Positions 36,371-43,951 of a stretch of 64,000 nt of DNA are shown piece after piece; position 1 is the stretch's first letter, and every line of letters begins with the position of its first letter. The notes beneath the pieces are model-generated. The model saw only the letters and a list, made by a program, of their open reading frames with translations. It was not told the origin of the DNA and did no database searches. Source of the stretch: Vreelandella sedimenti (lineage in GTDB: Bacteria; Pseudomonadota; Gammaproteobacteria; Pseudomonadales; Halomonadaceae); NCBI RefSeq assembly GCF_013416325.1, contig NZ_JACCGK010000004.1, forward strand, positions 124,001 through 188,000. The letters are read 5' to 3'. The position numbers and the translations under genes are program-made.

Positions 36371-36571
36371 TTCAGAGGATGAATAAGCGATTAACAGGAT
36401 GTTACAAAAGCAAGGATGCTTTTCAGATTCACGGATGAATCAATAGGCAATCAGAACACTAGTCAGGGTTAATTCCAAGGTTGGAGCCCCGCACAAGGAG
36501 TGGAAGCTAGCGTTAGATATTACCTATAGCCAATTCTGATATCGGGCCCCGCAATGCGGGGCCTAATTTTT
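36371..36571 (+). ncRNA. CsrA/RsmA-sequestering-type RNA element, copy 1
   Basis: Four consecutive small hairpins present GGA in the loop: 36371-36383 (loop GAGGA), 36392-36404 (AGGAT), 36406-36423 (6-bp stem, AAGGAT) and 36426-36441 (6-bp stem, CGGA). A core at 36437-36516 is about 83 percent identical to copy 2 and contains further GGA triplets, and an intrinsic terminator closes the element. This is the build of RsmY/RsmZ/CsrB RNAs, which titrate CsrA. It may be the 3' end of the sigma-54 mRNA or have its own promoter; I see no convincing sigma-70 promoter and no TGTAAG-type Gac box. Confidence 0.72.
36545..36571 (+). terminator. Rho-independent terminator, unit 1
   Basis: GGCCCCGC and GCGGGGCC form an 8-bp stem around AAT, followed by TAATTTTT. 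It ends unit 1 and its RNA element. Confidence 0.9.
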
Positions 36572-36728
36572 GCTGCCTACTTTTACCCCTCGCTTTATCT
36601 CCCGCTACTTTCTTCCTTATCTTTTCCGCCGATCTTTCCTTTGCGCCTCTCTATCCAGTGCTATTGCTTGTTTTTTATGAATCGATGCCGTAGCGCTCTG
36701 TTGGTATCGAGCCTTTGATTTTGATGAG

Positions 36729-36776
36729 TGTGTCATTAAGGCACAGACAATTTTGCGCATGTGTCATTAGTGCTCA
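36729..36776 (+). promoter_or_regulatory. Two enhancer-like dyads, unit 2
   Basis: TGTGTCATTAAGGCACA (36729-36745) is a full TGTG-N9-CACA dyad. TGTGTCATTAGTGCTCA (36760-36776) keeps the first half and starts 117 bp before the sigma-54 element. The two are 31 bp apart, about three helical turns, which suits cooperative binding of an activator. The T-rich stretch from 36575 to 36720 before them holds nothing I can assign. Confidence 0.6.
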
Positions 36777-36833
36777 TGTAATTAGCGTGCTTTTGTTTTT
36801 AGCAGTGTATTGTTGCGCGCAATATATTTATAT

Positions 36834-36846
36834 TAAGATATTGATT
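36834..36846 (-). promoter_or_regulatory. IHF site, unit 2
   Basis: TAAGATATTGATT fits the IHF consensus on the minus strand and starts 43 bp upstream of the sigma-54 element, the same offset as in units 1 and 3. A second consensus match in the other orientation, TATCAATATTTTA, lies at 36849-36861. Confidence 0.6.
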
Positions 36847-36876
36847 TATATCAATATTTTATTTTAATAAGAGAGT

Positions 36877-36891
36877 TGGCATTACATATGC
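36877..36891 (+). promoter_or_regulatory. Sigma-54 promoter, unit 2
   Basis: TGGCATTACATATGC keeps the GG and GC with correct spacing. Transcription would start near 36903, giving a leader of about 86 nt. The leader contains a stem formed by AGTGAG and CTCACT segments. Confidence 0.7.
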
Positions 36892-36988
36892 TATCTAGAG
36901 GCAGTGAAGCTAGCCGCAGTGAGACCTGGCCAGAGAGCCCTTCTCACTTCACTTCAGCGGTATCAAACGGTCACCAGGAGTAAATAGT

Positions 36989-37291
36989 ATGTTTAACGAA
37001 TTTGTTAAAAAAGCAGCCGTTGTAGGTCTCTCTTTTGGTTTGCTGGCAAGCCCGCTTGCCTTTGCCCATATGTCCATCGAAGCAAATCGAGATCTGACCG
37101 TTGACGATGAGCCTATTCAAGCTCAATCACATCATACCTCGGGTCAGGCTGAATTTAGCCCCTCTGATTTGATGTATGACGAAGGCGACCGCCCTCTAGT
37201 CATCAAGGCAGAGTCGCATCGCACTAGCGCTCAAGCGGAGTACACAGCAAAAGATTTGACCCAAGACGTAGGTGATGGAAACGTTTGGTAA
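36989..37291 (+). CDS. Small secreted protein with two L-x-x-D-x-GD motifs, paralogue 2
   Basis: The 100-residue product has the signal peptide KKAAVVGLSFGLLASPLAFAH, nearly identical to paralogue 1. The mature part contains an internal duplication: SHHTSGQAEFSPSDLMYDEGD and SHRTSAQAEYTAKDLTQDVGD. CAGGAG precedes the ATG by 9 bases. The mature chain has no cysteines and is acidic with several histidines. It is followed by the second GGA-hairpin RNA element and a terminator. The function is unknown. Confidence 0.8.
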   Translation: MFNEFVKKAAVVGLSFGLLASPLAFAHMSIEANRDLTVDDEPIQAQSHHTSGQAEFSPSDLMYDEGDRPLVIKAESHRTSAQAEYTAKDLTQDVGDGNVW

Positions 37292-37332
37292 CAAATATTT
37301 GCAATATTGAGAAAATATATTACGATAAAGGT

Positions 37333-37526
37333 GTGAGCTAAACACGCAGGAGCGTGTCACATCGATAGGGATGCACATCGATTCAAGGAATGAATCAAAA
37401 GACAATCAGAGCGTTGGTCAGGGTTAAATTCCAAGGTTGGAGTCCCGCAAACGGAAAGGAAGCCAGCGCTAGTCATTGTCAATATCTTGTGTCCTTAGAC
37501 CCTGCTGATGCGGGGTCTAATTTTTT
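37333..37526 (+). ncRNA. CsrA/RsmA-sequestering-type RNA element, copy 2
   Basis: Hairpins with GGA loops are clear at 37342-37357 (perfect 6-bp stem, loop AGGA) and 37380-37396 (perfect 6-bp stem, loop AGGAA). A third can form at 37361-37382 (ATCGAT arms, loop containing AGGGA), but it competes with the second. The conserved core is 37392-37472. A weak sigma-70-like promoter (TTGCAA at 37299, 16-bp spacer, TACGAT at 37321) could start the RNA near 37333; otherwise it is the 3' end of the unit 2 mRNA. The stems differ in sequence from copy 1 while the GGA loops are kept. Confidence 0.72.
37497..37526 (+). terminator. Rho-independent terminator, unit 2
   Basis: AGACCCTGC and GCGGGGTCT pair over 9 bp (one G-T) around TGAT, followed by AATTTTTT. 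Confidence 0.9.
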
Positions 37527-37675
37527 GTGGTACTCAAGCTCTGTTTGCTAACCTTCTCTAGCCATTTCTGCCGCGCTACTCGTTGCAATTTGTGGATCTC
37601 TTATCTGTCATACCTGTTCGTTTCATGCTTAGCCGATGAGGAAGGCGAGCGTTTAAATGTGAATAAAACGCCTCA

Positions 37676-37692
37676 TGTGCAATTGATACACA
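37676..37692 (+). promoter_or_regulatory. Enhancer-like dyad, unit 3
   Basis: TGTGCAATTGATACACA is a TGTG-N9-CACA dyad starting 117 bp upstream of the unit 3 sigma-54 element. The 120 bases between the unit 2 terminator and this site hold only a short open frame that I reject as a gene. Confidence 0.6.
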
Positions 37693-37749
37693 ATCATCTT
37701 TTCCAAGAAATGATAGCGCTAGTTTTTGTTGTATGCAATATATTTTAAG

Positions 37750-37762
37750 TAATTAATTGATT
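37750..37762 (-). promoter_or_regulatory. IHF site, unit 3
   Basis: TAATTAATTGATT fits the IHF consensus on the minus strand, again 43 bp upstream of the sigma-54 element. Confidence 0.6.
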
Positions 37763-37792
37763 TTGATAAAGAAATTATTAATATTTATATTT

Positions 37793-37807
37793 TGGCATTT
37801 TAAGTGC
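37793..37807 (+). promoter_or_regulatory. Sigma-54 promoter, unit 3
   Basis: TGGCATTTTAAGTGC keeps the GG and GC with correct spacing. The start would be near 37819, with a leader of about 56 nt to the gene at 37875. Confidence 0.7.
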
Positions 37808-37874
37808 TTAAATAATGTGTAATGGCCGTTGTGATTATCATTGAGCAGAACCCAGTCATAATGTGGAGAACGTC

Positions 37875-38204
37875 ATGTTAGTGAAAGAGATGAGCAGAAA
37901 AGCCGCTTTAGTAGGCTTTGCTATTGGTCTGATTGCGAGCCCCCTGGTAATGGCACAATCTTCCATCGAGTTGAATCAAGATCGTTCCGCTGATCCCGGT
38001 ATCATCGGCAAGCCTGAGACACATGCAGCCTCCAAACCTGATCATGTTGCTGCGGGCGAATTGAACCGTGATGAAGGGGATAGTTTGGACTTCTCTCCAT
38101 CCAGCAGTCGCGCTTCTAGTAATGAAAAAGGCGCTGCAACTCGTCGCGAGGGTTACAGCCCCGGCGAGCTCAACCGAGATGAAGGCAATAGCACAGACTG
38201 GTAA
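37875..38204 (+). CDS. Small secreted protein with two ELNRDEG motifs, paralogue 3
   Basis: The 109-residue product has the signal peptide RKAALVGFAIGLIASPLVMAQ and a hydrophilic mature part with a clean duplication, AAGELNRDEGDSLDF and SPGELNRDEGNSTDW. GGAG lies 6 bases before the ATG at 37875; a GTG at 37863 is less likely. It shares promoter architecture with paralogues 1 and 2 but is followed by a plain terminator, without GGA hairpins. The function is unknown. Confidence 0.8.
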   Translation: MLVKEMSRKAALVGFAIGLIASPLVMAQSSIELNQDRSADPGIIGKPETHAASKPDHVAAGELNRDEGDSLDFSPSSSRASSNEKGAATRREGYSPGELNRDEGNSTDW

Positions 38205-38246
38205 ATAATAGAATAAGTGTAACTGCTAATGTAATCGTTGCTCGCT

Positions 38247-38272
38247 AAAAACCCCGCTTCAGCGGGGTTTTT
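38247..38272. terminator. Bidirectional terminator after unit 3
   Basis: AAAAACCCCGCT and AGCGGGGTTTTT form a 12-bp stem with a minimal loop. The A and T runs make it usable for unit 3 and for the convergent copper chaperone gene. Confidence 0.92.
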
Positions 38273-38299
38273 GCTATGTATTAAAAAAAGCAACCGACA

Positions 38300-38794
38300 T
38301 CAGTGGTGATGCCCATCAGCAGCTTCGCTACCATCTTGGGCGCTCTGTATCCAGACCTCGATGTCTACGTCACCTTGTTCAGCGAAGGTGAGCGTGAGGG
38401 GAAACCGCTCACCCTCCTTCAGCGGCTCGGTTAAGCCAATCAGCATTAAGTGAAAGCCGCCACCAGGGCGCATGGTATAAGTCTCCCCTGCCTCGACACG
38501 AACCTCATCCACATGCCGCATCTGCATCATATCGCCGTCCATTTGCATATCGTGCAGCTCAACGTTGCTGCTTGCAGGGCTGCTTGCGCCAACCAGGGTG
38601 ACGGGACCTGAAACGGCGGTGATATCAAGGTAGGCGGCGCCGTTTACCGCACCCGGCGGGGTTGGCGTAGCGAAGGGGTGCGCAACGCGCAGAGTCTCTG
38701 TTTTTACGTCGTGGGCTAGCGTCATAGATGTCATCGAAATAGACATAGCGCCAATCAATAGTATGCCACCCAGCCAAGCCATCGGTTTTATCAT
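38300..38794 (-). CDS. Periplasmic copper chaperone PCu(A)C family
   Basis: The 164-residue protein has an N-terminal signal peptide and the copper motif of PCu(A)C: ELHDMQMDGDMMQMRHV followed about 20 residues later by GGFHLMLIGL. The tail ends in ADGHHH, which may add metal ligands. The family delivers Cu(I) to the CuA or CuB centre of cytochrome oxidase. No SCO-like partner is adjacent. Confidence 0.9.
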   Translation of the reverse strand: MIKPMAWLGGILLIGAMSISMTSMTLAHDVKTETLRVAHPFATPTPPGAVNGAAYLDITAVSGPVTLVGASSPASSNVELHDMQMDGDMMQMRHVDEVRVEAGETYTMRPGGGFHLMLIGLTEPLKEGERFPLTLTFAEQGDVDIEVWIQSAQDGSEAADGHHH

Positions 38795-38880
38795 GCGGTG
38801 ATTCCTTTGTTGTCGATTGAGTCCAGGATAGCCTAATAAAACATAAAGGTAGCAAGGTGGCGTAGCTGAGTAATAAGCAC

Positions 38881-39636
38881 CTACTGCGGTGTAATGCCAC
38901 GTGCATCGTCACGTTTGTCACTACGTACGTCTCTATAATGGTCATCCCACAGCAGTACGGCACCCGCTACGGCGCCGGGAATCAAAAACAGGTTGGCCAG
39001 CGGAATCCAGGTAATTAAGGTCACTAACCCCCCAAAGGTGAGGCTTTGCCACCAGCGCTTTGAGAGCCGTTGGCGCATATCGGCAAACGTTACCTTGTTG
39101 TTATCCATTGGGTAGTCTAGATAAGTGATTGCCATCACCCAGGCAGAAAACAGCGCCCAGAGTAGCGGAGCAACGATATTCACGCCTGGAATCCAGCTAA
39201 GTAGAAATAGGCCTGCGGCACGGGGCAGAATGTAGGCGAGCTTAACAAACTCGCGTCCCACAGCATCGATGGCTGTTTTGGTCAGATTTCGGTCATCAAT
39301 GGGCTCACGGCCAGTGGCTTGAACTTCAACTTTGGCGGCCAAAAAGCCGTAAAAAGGGGCTGCAATCAAGCTGGTCACCAGCGTGAAGGTAAAAAACACT
39401 ACTACCAACAGGCTAATCACAAAAAGCGGCCAGATAAGCCAGGATAGCCAATCCAGCCAGACGGGTACCATGTCCATCCAGTGGGCGAGCCAGCCATCAA
39501 AACGGTTGAGTACAAAGCTGAACATGCTCACGTAGACAATCAGGTTGACCAGAATAGGCAGAAAAACATAGCGGCGCATCCCCGGCTGATACACACAGCG
39601 TGTACCTCGGCTAAGCGCAGTGACAGCATCCAGCAT
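38881..39636 (-). CDS. cysZ: CysZ family sulfate transporter/EI24 domain protein
   Basis: The 251-residue membrane protein shows the CysZ pattern: an N-terminal amphipathic stretch, LPILVNLIVYV, the long hydrophobic central helices, FLLSWIPGVNIVAPLLWALFSAWVMAITYLDYP, and a late LANLFLIPGAVAGAVLLW. CysZ mediates sulfate uptake for cysteine synthesis. It lies between the copper chaperone and phoU, all on the minus strand. Confidence 0.88.
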   Translation of the reverse strand: MLDAVTALSRGTRCVYQPGMRRYVFLPILVNLIVYVSMFSFVLNRFDGWLAHWMDMVPVWLDWLSWLIWPLFVISLLVVVFFTFTLVTSLIAAPFYGFLAAKVEVQATGREPIDDRNLTKTAIDAVGREFVKLAYILPRAAGLFLLSWIPGVNIVAPLLWALFSAWVMAITYLDYPMDNNKVTFADMRQRLSKRWWQSLTFGGLVTLITWIPLANLFLIPGAVAGAVLLWDDHYRDVRSDKRDDARGITPQ

Positions 39637-39714
39637 TTGGGTGAGCTCCTCGTGATTCCAACGTCCAGGCCGCGTGGCAGCCTGGACGTATTGCAGGAGG
39701 AAAGCCCCATCAGG

Positions 39715-40440
39715 TCAAGACTTTTTTAGCACCTGTGGATCCAGTTCGTCGGTGTCGCTATGGCGAATATCCAGGCCTTTGACGAGATAGACTACGTACT
39801 CAGCAAGGTTGTCGGCGTGGTCGCCTACCCTCTCCAGTGCGCGCAGTACCCACATGATGCTGAGTACTGACGTTATAGAGCGTGAGTCTTCCATCATAAA
39901 GGTCATTAACGAGCGCATAGCGCTGCTGTACTCGTCATCTACCAGCTCGTCTTCGCGTACGACCTGCATAGCCAGGTCGGTATCAAAGCGGGCAAAGGCG
40001 GTAAGCGCATCGCGCAGCATTTTACGTACGTGCTCGCTGATATGACGCACCTCTACTAGGCCACGAATGGTGCTAGAACTTTCGCTCAGGAGCAGGGCGT
40101 TGCGGGCGATTTTACTGGCTTCATCGCCAATGCGCTCTAAGTCTGAGGTGGCGCGGATGACGGCCAGCACCAGACGCAAATCGGAAGCAGCAGGCTGGCG
40201 GCGCGCCAGTACGCGGGTGCATTCATCGTCGATTTGCAGCTGCAGATCGTTGACTTGGCGGTCATTGTCACGCACCTGCTCGGCTAACCGGGTATCGCCT
40301 TCCAGTAGGGCAAAGACGGCATCCTGCACTTGCTTTTCCACCAGACCGCCCATGGCCATCAGGTGGGTTTTCAGCTCTTCCAACTCCTGGTTGAACTGGC
40401 GAGAGATATGCTGGCTGTGAGAGTCGCTAGTAATATCCAT
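39715..40440 (-). CDS. phoU: Phosphate signalling protein PhoU
   Basis: The 241-residue all-helical protein has two PhoU repeats with the metal-binding patterns DLERIGDEASKIA and ALERVGDHADNLAEYV. It couples the Pst transporter to PhoR, keeping the Pho regulon off when phosphate is plentiful. It is the last gene of the pstCAB-phoU operon, 31 bases after pstB. Confidence 0.96.
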   Translation of the reverse strand: MDITSDSHSQHISRQFNQELEELKTHLMAMGGLVEKQVQDAVFALLEGDTRLAEQVRDNDRQVNDLQLQIDDECTRVLARRQPAASDLRLVLAVIRATSDLERIGDEASKIARNALLLSESSSTIRGLVEVRHISEHVRKMLRDALTAFARFDTDLAMQVVREDELVDDEYSSAMRSLMTFMMEDSRSITSVLSIMWVLRALERVGDHADNLAEYVVYLVKGLDIRHSDTDELDPQVLKKS

Positions 40441-40471
40441 GGAGCACTCCTGACGGTTCAGTTGCTAAGGC

Positions 40472-41287
40472 CTAGGTAATACGGCCGGTGATGTAGTTTT
40501 CAGTGCGTTGCAAACGGGGGTTGGTGAAGACCTGATCGGTAGGGCCGTATTCAACCAGCTCCCCTTGATGCAAAAAGGCGGTGTAATCCGATACGCGCGC
40601 CGCTTGTTGCATATTGTGGGTGACCAGGATCAGCGTCAGCTCCGACTTGAGGTTACGGATCAATTCCTCAATTTTGAGGGTTGAAATCGGGTCTAGCGCT
40701 GATGCTGGCTCATCAAGCAGCAGCACGTCGGGCTGTATTGCTAAGGTGCGGGCGATCACCAGACGCTGCTGTTGGCCACCGGAAAGCTGCCAAGCGGAAC
40801 GGTGTAGGCGGTCTTTCACCTCATCCCACAGAGCGGCGGAAGTTAGTGCCCACTCAATAATGTCGTCTCTTTTGCGCTTGGGCATGCGCTGTTGCAGTCG
40901 TAGCCCAAAGGCCACGTTTTCATAGATCGACATGGGGAAGGGGTTGGGCGTTTGAAACACCATCCCGACACGTCGCCGCAGCTCAGTCACATTCATTTGC
41001 GGGTCATGAATATCCTGCCCCTCCAGCGTGATTTGGCCGCTGTGGGTGACTGACTCATTAAGATCGTGCAAGCGGTTAATTGCCCGTAACAGCGTCGACT
41101 TACCGCAACCTGACGGGCCGATAAAGGCCGTTACACGATGCCGGGGAACGCTGAGGGTTAGCTCGCACAACGCCTCTTTCCCCGCATAGGCGAGGCTAAA
41201 GTGATCGATACTCAGGCAGCTGTGCTCGGACGAAAAGTGCGCCACTGGTGCCTGAGAGGTATTGGCTGAATGTAATGACGCTAGCAT
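40472..41287 (-). CDS. pstB: Phosphate ABC transporter ATP-binding protein PstB
   Basis: The 271-residue ATPase has Walker [10 protein letters not shown] followed by [11 protein letters not shown], a PstB hallmark, then signature [16 protein letters not shown], Walker [14 protein letters not shown] and the switch LVTHNMQQA. The first 25 residues are a non-conserved extension. It overlaps pstA by seven bases. Confidence 0.96.
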   Translation of the reverse strand: MLASLHSANTSQAPVAHFSSEHSCLSIDHFSLAYAGKEALCELTLSVPRHRVTAFIGPSGCGKSTLLRAINRLHDLNESVTHSGQITLEGQDIHDPQMNVTELRRRVGMVFQTPNPFPMSIYENVAFGLRLQQRMPKRKRDDIIEWALTSAALWDEVKDRLHRSAWQLSGGQQQRLVIARTLAIQPDVLLLDEPASALDPISTLKIEELIRNLKSELTLILVTHNMQQAARVSDYTAFLHQGELVEYGPTDQVFTNPRLQRTENYITGRIT

Positions 41288-42702
41288 TCGTTTCCCCGTT
41301 GACGCCTAAGATAATGACGCAGAAATATGGCAGTTAGGTTAAGCACCAGCACAATTAACACTAAAAGTAGCGCCGTGGCGTAAACCAGCGGTATGGCAGC
41401 CTGCACATCTTCGCCGTGAAAGGCGGTATCAAATAAATGATAGCCAAGGTGCATGAACTTGCGCTCTAAATGTAGGTAGGGAAACTCACCATCGATGGGC
41501 ATTTGAGGCGCCAGCTTAGCAACGCCAACCAGCATTAGCGGCGCCACTTCGCCGGCCGCGCGGGCAACCGCTAAAATGACGCCTGTCAGCATGGCGGGGG
41601 CTGCCATGGGCAGTACAATGCGGGTGAGCATCTCTAAGCGCGTAGCGCCGAGCGCCACGGCGCCTTCCCGCTGCGCCTCGGGAATCCGCGCTAGCCCCTC
41701 TTCTGTTGCCACAATCACTACTGGTAGGGTCAACAGTGCCAGGGTGAGTGATGCCCATAACAGGCCGCCGGTGCCAAAGGTGGGGGAGGGCAGCGTATCG
41801 CTGAAAAACCACTCATCCAGCGAGCCGCCGATGCCGTAAACAAACACTCCCAAACCAAATACGCCATACACAATCGACGGAACGCCCGCCAGATTGCGCA
41901 CACCAATACGTACCAGCCGGGTCAGCCGCCCCTGGTGAGCGATTTCATTGAGATAAATAGCGGCCAGCACCCCAAATGGGGTCACCATCACCGACATTAA
42001 AATCACCATCAGCACCGTGCCAAATATCGCGGGCCAGACGCCACCGTCGGTATTGGCGGCCCGTGGGCCCTCACTCAGAAACCGCCAAACCGCATCCCCC
42101 CAGGCGAGCGTTTTCTGCCAGACGCTCATGGCATTGGGAGCCTGAGCGCTCGCCACGCTGGCCAGCGGTTGGCGCAGGGTTTGGCCGTCCACGGTGGTAA
42201 GCAGCAGTTGGCTATCCTGGCGTTGGCTGGCGGGAAGTACCAATAAAGCGTTTAATCGCTGCCAGGCAGCGTCCCCCTCCCAGCGTTGATCATGCTGCTC
42301 AATGGCCACCAAGCGGCCAATAAAGTCACCCCAGGGGCTGCGATCAAGCCGAATCAAATCGTCTGGCTGGGCGCTCTCGGCAATGTCATCAATCGCCACC
42401 CAGCGCCAGCGAACGCCCTCTATATCCTGGTTGCCGGTAAAGTAGAGGCGTTCATCCCCTGCTCGCTGGGGCAGCGCGACTTCGCGCACAGCTTGACCAG
42501 CAAAGGTTTCACCCGAGTCAAGGGTGACCTCTTCCAGCGTAGCGGGCCAGAAGTGCCCTAGCCCGCGTACCAGCAGTAGCGTGAGTAGGGCGCCCAGCAT
42601 CAGCAGGGAGAGCGCTACGCTGGCTGCGCAAAGCCAGGGCCATACATCATTTACCCGGCTAAAACGCCGGCGGCGAGAGACGGTGTGGGACGCAGAGGTC
42701 AT
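41281..42702 (-). CDS. pstA: Phosphate ABC transporter permease PstA
   Basis: The 473-residue protein is longer than E. coli PstA (296). A first transmembrane helix near 25-50 is followed by about 160 residues of periplasmic domain ([14 protein letters not shown] to QAPNAMSVW). The canonical permease region then starts near 215, with the EAA loop [29 protein letters not shown]. Similar long PstA proteins occur in pseudomonads and relatives. It overlaps pstC by four bases and pstB by seven. Confidence 0.93.
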   Translation of the reverse strand: MTSASHTVSRRRRFSRVNDVWPWLCAASVALSLLMLGALLTLLLVRGLGHFWPATLEEVTLDSGETFAGQAVREVALPQRAGDERLYFTGNQDIEGVRWRWVAIDDIAESAQPDDLIRLDRSPWGDFIGRLVAIEQHDQRWEGDAAWQRLNALLVLPASQRQDSQLLLTTVDGQTLRQPLASVASAQAPNAMSVWQKTLAWGDAVWRFLSEGPRAANTDGGVWPAIFGTVLMVILMSVMVTPFGVLAAIYLNEIAHQGRLTRLVRIGVRNLAGVPSIVYGVFGLGVFVYGIGGSLDEWFFSDTLPSPTFGTGGLLWASLTLALLTLPVVIVATEEGLARIPEAQREGAVALGATRLEMLTRIVLPMAAPAMLTGVILAVARAAGEVAPLMLVGVAKLAPQMPIDGEFPYLHLERKFMHLGYHLFDTAFHGEDVQAAIPLVYATALLLVLIVLVLNLTAIFLRHYLRRQRGNEC

Positions 42703-43817
42703 AATGTGCCCCCCATCTGACGGAAGCGGCGGCGTAAGCGCTGGCGGACGACCTCGGCAAGGGTATTGACCAGAAACGTGAAGATAAACAGCACCAGGGC
42801 GGCCAAGATCAGCAGATGGTAGGTCTGGCCACCGGGTGACGCTTCAGGCAGCTCAATGGCGATAGCCGCGGCCATGGAGCGCATGCCTTCGAAGGGGCTG
42901 GCGCTAAACAGAGCCGTATTACCGCTGGCCATAAGCACTATCATGGTTTCGCCCACCGCTCGGCCCGCACCGATCATTATCGCCGAGAAAATACCTGGGC
43001 CCGCTGCCACTAGCGCCACTTTCCATAGCGCCTGCCAGCGGCTGGCTCCCATCGCCTGGGCACCCTCAATTAAGCTAGCAGGCACATCGGCGAGCGCGTC
43101 TTCTGCCAGTGAATAGATACTGGGGATAACGGCAAAGCCCATGGCAAGGCCGACAATCAGCGCGTTACGTGTGGCGTAATCCATACCGTAGCGCTGGTCG
43201 AGTAACTGGCGTAGATCACCGTCGAACCACTGCTGCTCCATCCAGGGCGCGAGCCATAGTGCTAGCGCCACCATTACAGCGAGCCAGGGAACAAGCCAGA
43301 GACCTGCCCAGGAGAGCGGTAAGTGTCGGCGTAGGCGTGTTTTGGCCCGCTGCCAGAGTAAGCCGGCAAGCGCTGCGCTAAGCGGCAGCCAAATGATCAG
43401 CACCAAAGCGCTGGCGAGGTGGCGTTCTACCCAAGGTGCCAAAATAAGCCCGGCAATAAAGCCCACCACCACACCGGGGATCGCCTCCATCATTTCGAGC
43501 GCGGGCTTGATCCGCGAGCGCAGGCGCGCTGACATAAACAGCGCAGAGTAGATGGCGGCCCCCATGGCCACGGGAATGGCGAACAGCAGTGCGGCTAATG
43601 CGGCTTTGAGCGTGCCCCACGCCAGAGGGGAGAGCTTAGCCAGCGCTAAGGTATCGCCAATCGCCAGCAGCGGCAGGGTTTCCCACACTAAAAAGACACC
43701 AATAGCCAGGATTGCCAACAGCACGCCTATGCCGCCAGCGGTGATTAAACCGGTGGCCATGCGGTCTTGCAATAGCCTAATCGGCTGTCGAGAAGAGGTT
43801 AACCGAGGTAGGGTCAT
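42699..43817 (-). CDS. pstC: Phosphate ABC transporter permease PstC
   Basis: The 372-residue permease has the EAA loop EGAQAMGASRWQALWKVALVAAGPGIFSAIMIG and six or more hydrophobic helices. Unlike the roughly 680-residue PstC of Pseudomonas, it lacks the large periplasmic domain. It has instead an inserted hydrophobic pair plus a short loop (about 165-215) inside the permease domain. A PHO box lies 113 bases upstream, so the operon has its own phosphate-controlled promoter. Confidence 0.92.
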   Translation of the reverse strand: MTLPRLTSSRQPIRLLQDRMATGLITAGGIGVLLAILAIGVFLVWETLPLLAIGDTLALAKLSPLAWGTLKAALAALLFAIPVAMGAAIYSALFMSARLRSRIKPALEMMEAIPGVVVGFIAGLILAPWVERHLASALVLIIWLPLSAALAGLLWQRAKTRLRRHLPLSWAGLWLVPWLAVMVALALWLAPWMEQQWFDGDLRQLLDQRYGMDYATRNALIVGLAMGFAVIPSIYSLAEDALADVPASLIEGAQAMGASRWQALWKVALVAAGPGIFSAIMIGAGRAVGETMIVLMASGNTALFSASPFEGMRSMAAAIAIELPEASPGGQTYHLLILAALVLFIFTFLVNTLAEVVRQRLRRRFRQMGGTL

Positions 43818-43929
43818 GTGGATATCATGGCAAAACCGAGGTGATCATAGCGCTGACCAATAGGTAGTGAAAAACCAGGATGTGTTGAAAAACAGTGCAT
43901 AGACAGGATCCCTACCCTAAGACAATTAT

Positions 43930-43947
43930 GTGTCAGTTAGATGACAG
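43930..43947 (-). promoter_or_regulatory. PHO box upstream of pstC
   Basis: Read on the minus strand, the site is CTGTCAT-CTAA-CTGACAC. The first half matches the PhoB consensus perfectly and the second at 5 of 7 bases. It lies between the pstS stop and pstC, so pstC-pstA-pstB-phoU can be transcribed independently of pstS. Confidence 0.75.
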
Positions 43948-43951
43948 TGGT

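Noticed and set aside
36731..36749. TGTC-N11-GACA read as a GlrR (GlmY-type) activator site
   Set aside because: The GlrR motif needs N10, and the other two units lack the GACA half, while the TGTG-N9-YACA-type dyad fits them better.
36337..37340. Gac box (TGTAAG-N6-CTTACA) upstream of the RNA elements
   Set aside because: I read both regions and found no such motif, so GacA control as for RsmY/RsmZ is not supported by sequence.
37527..37748. Open frame of 73 codons between unit 2 and unit 3
   Set aside because: No ribosome-binding site, no resemblance to the paralogues, and it overlaps the enhancer dyad region of unit 3.
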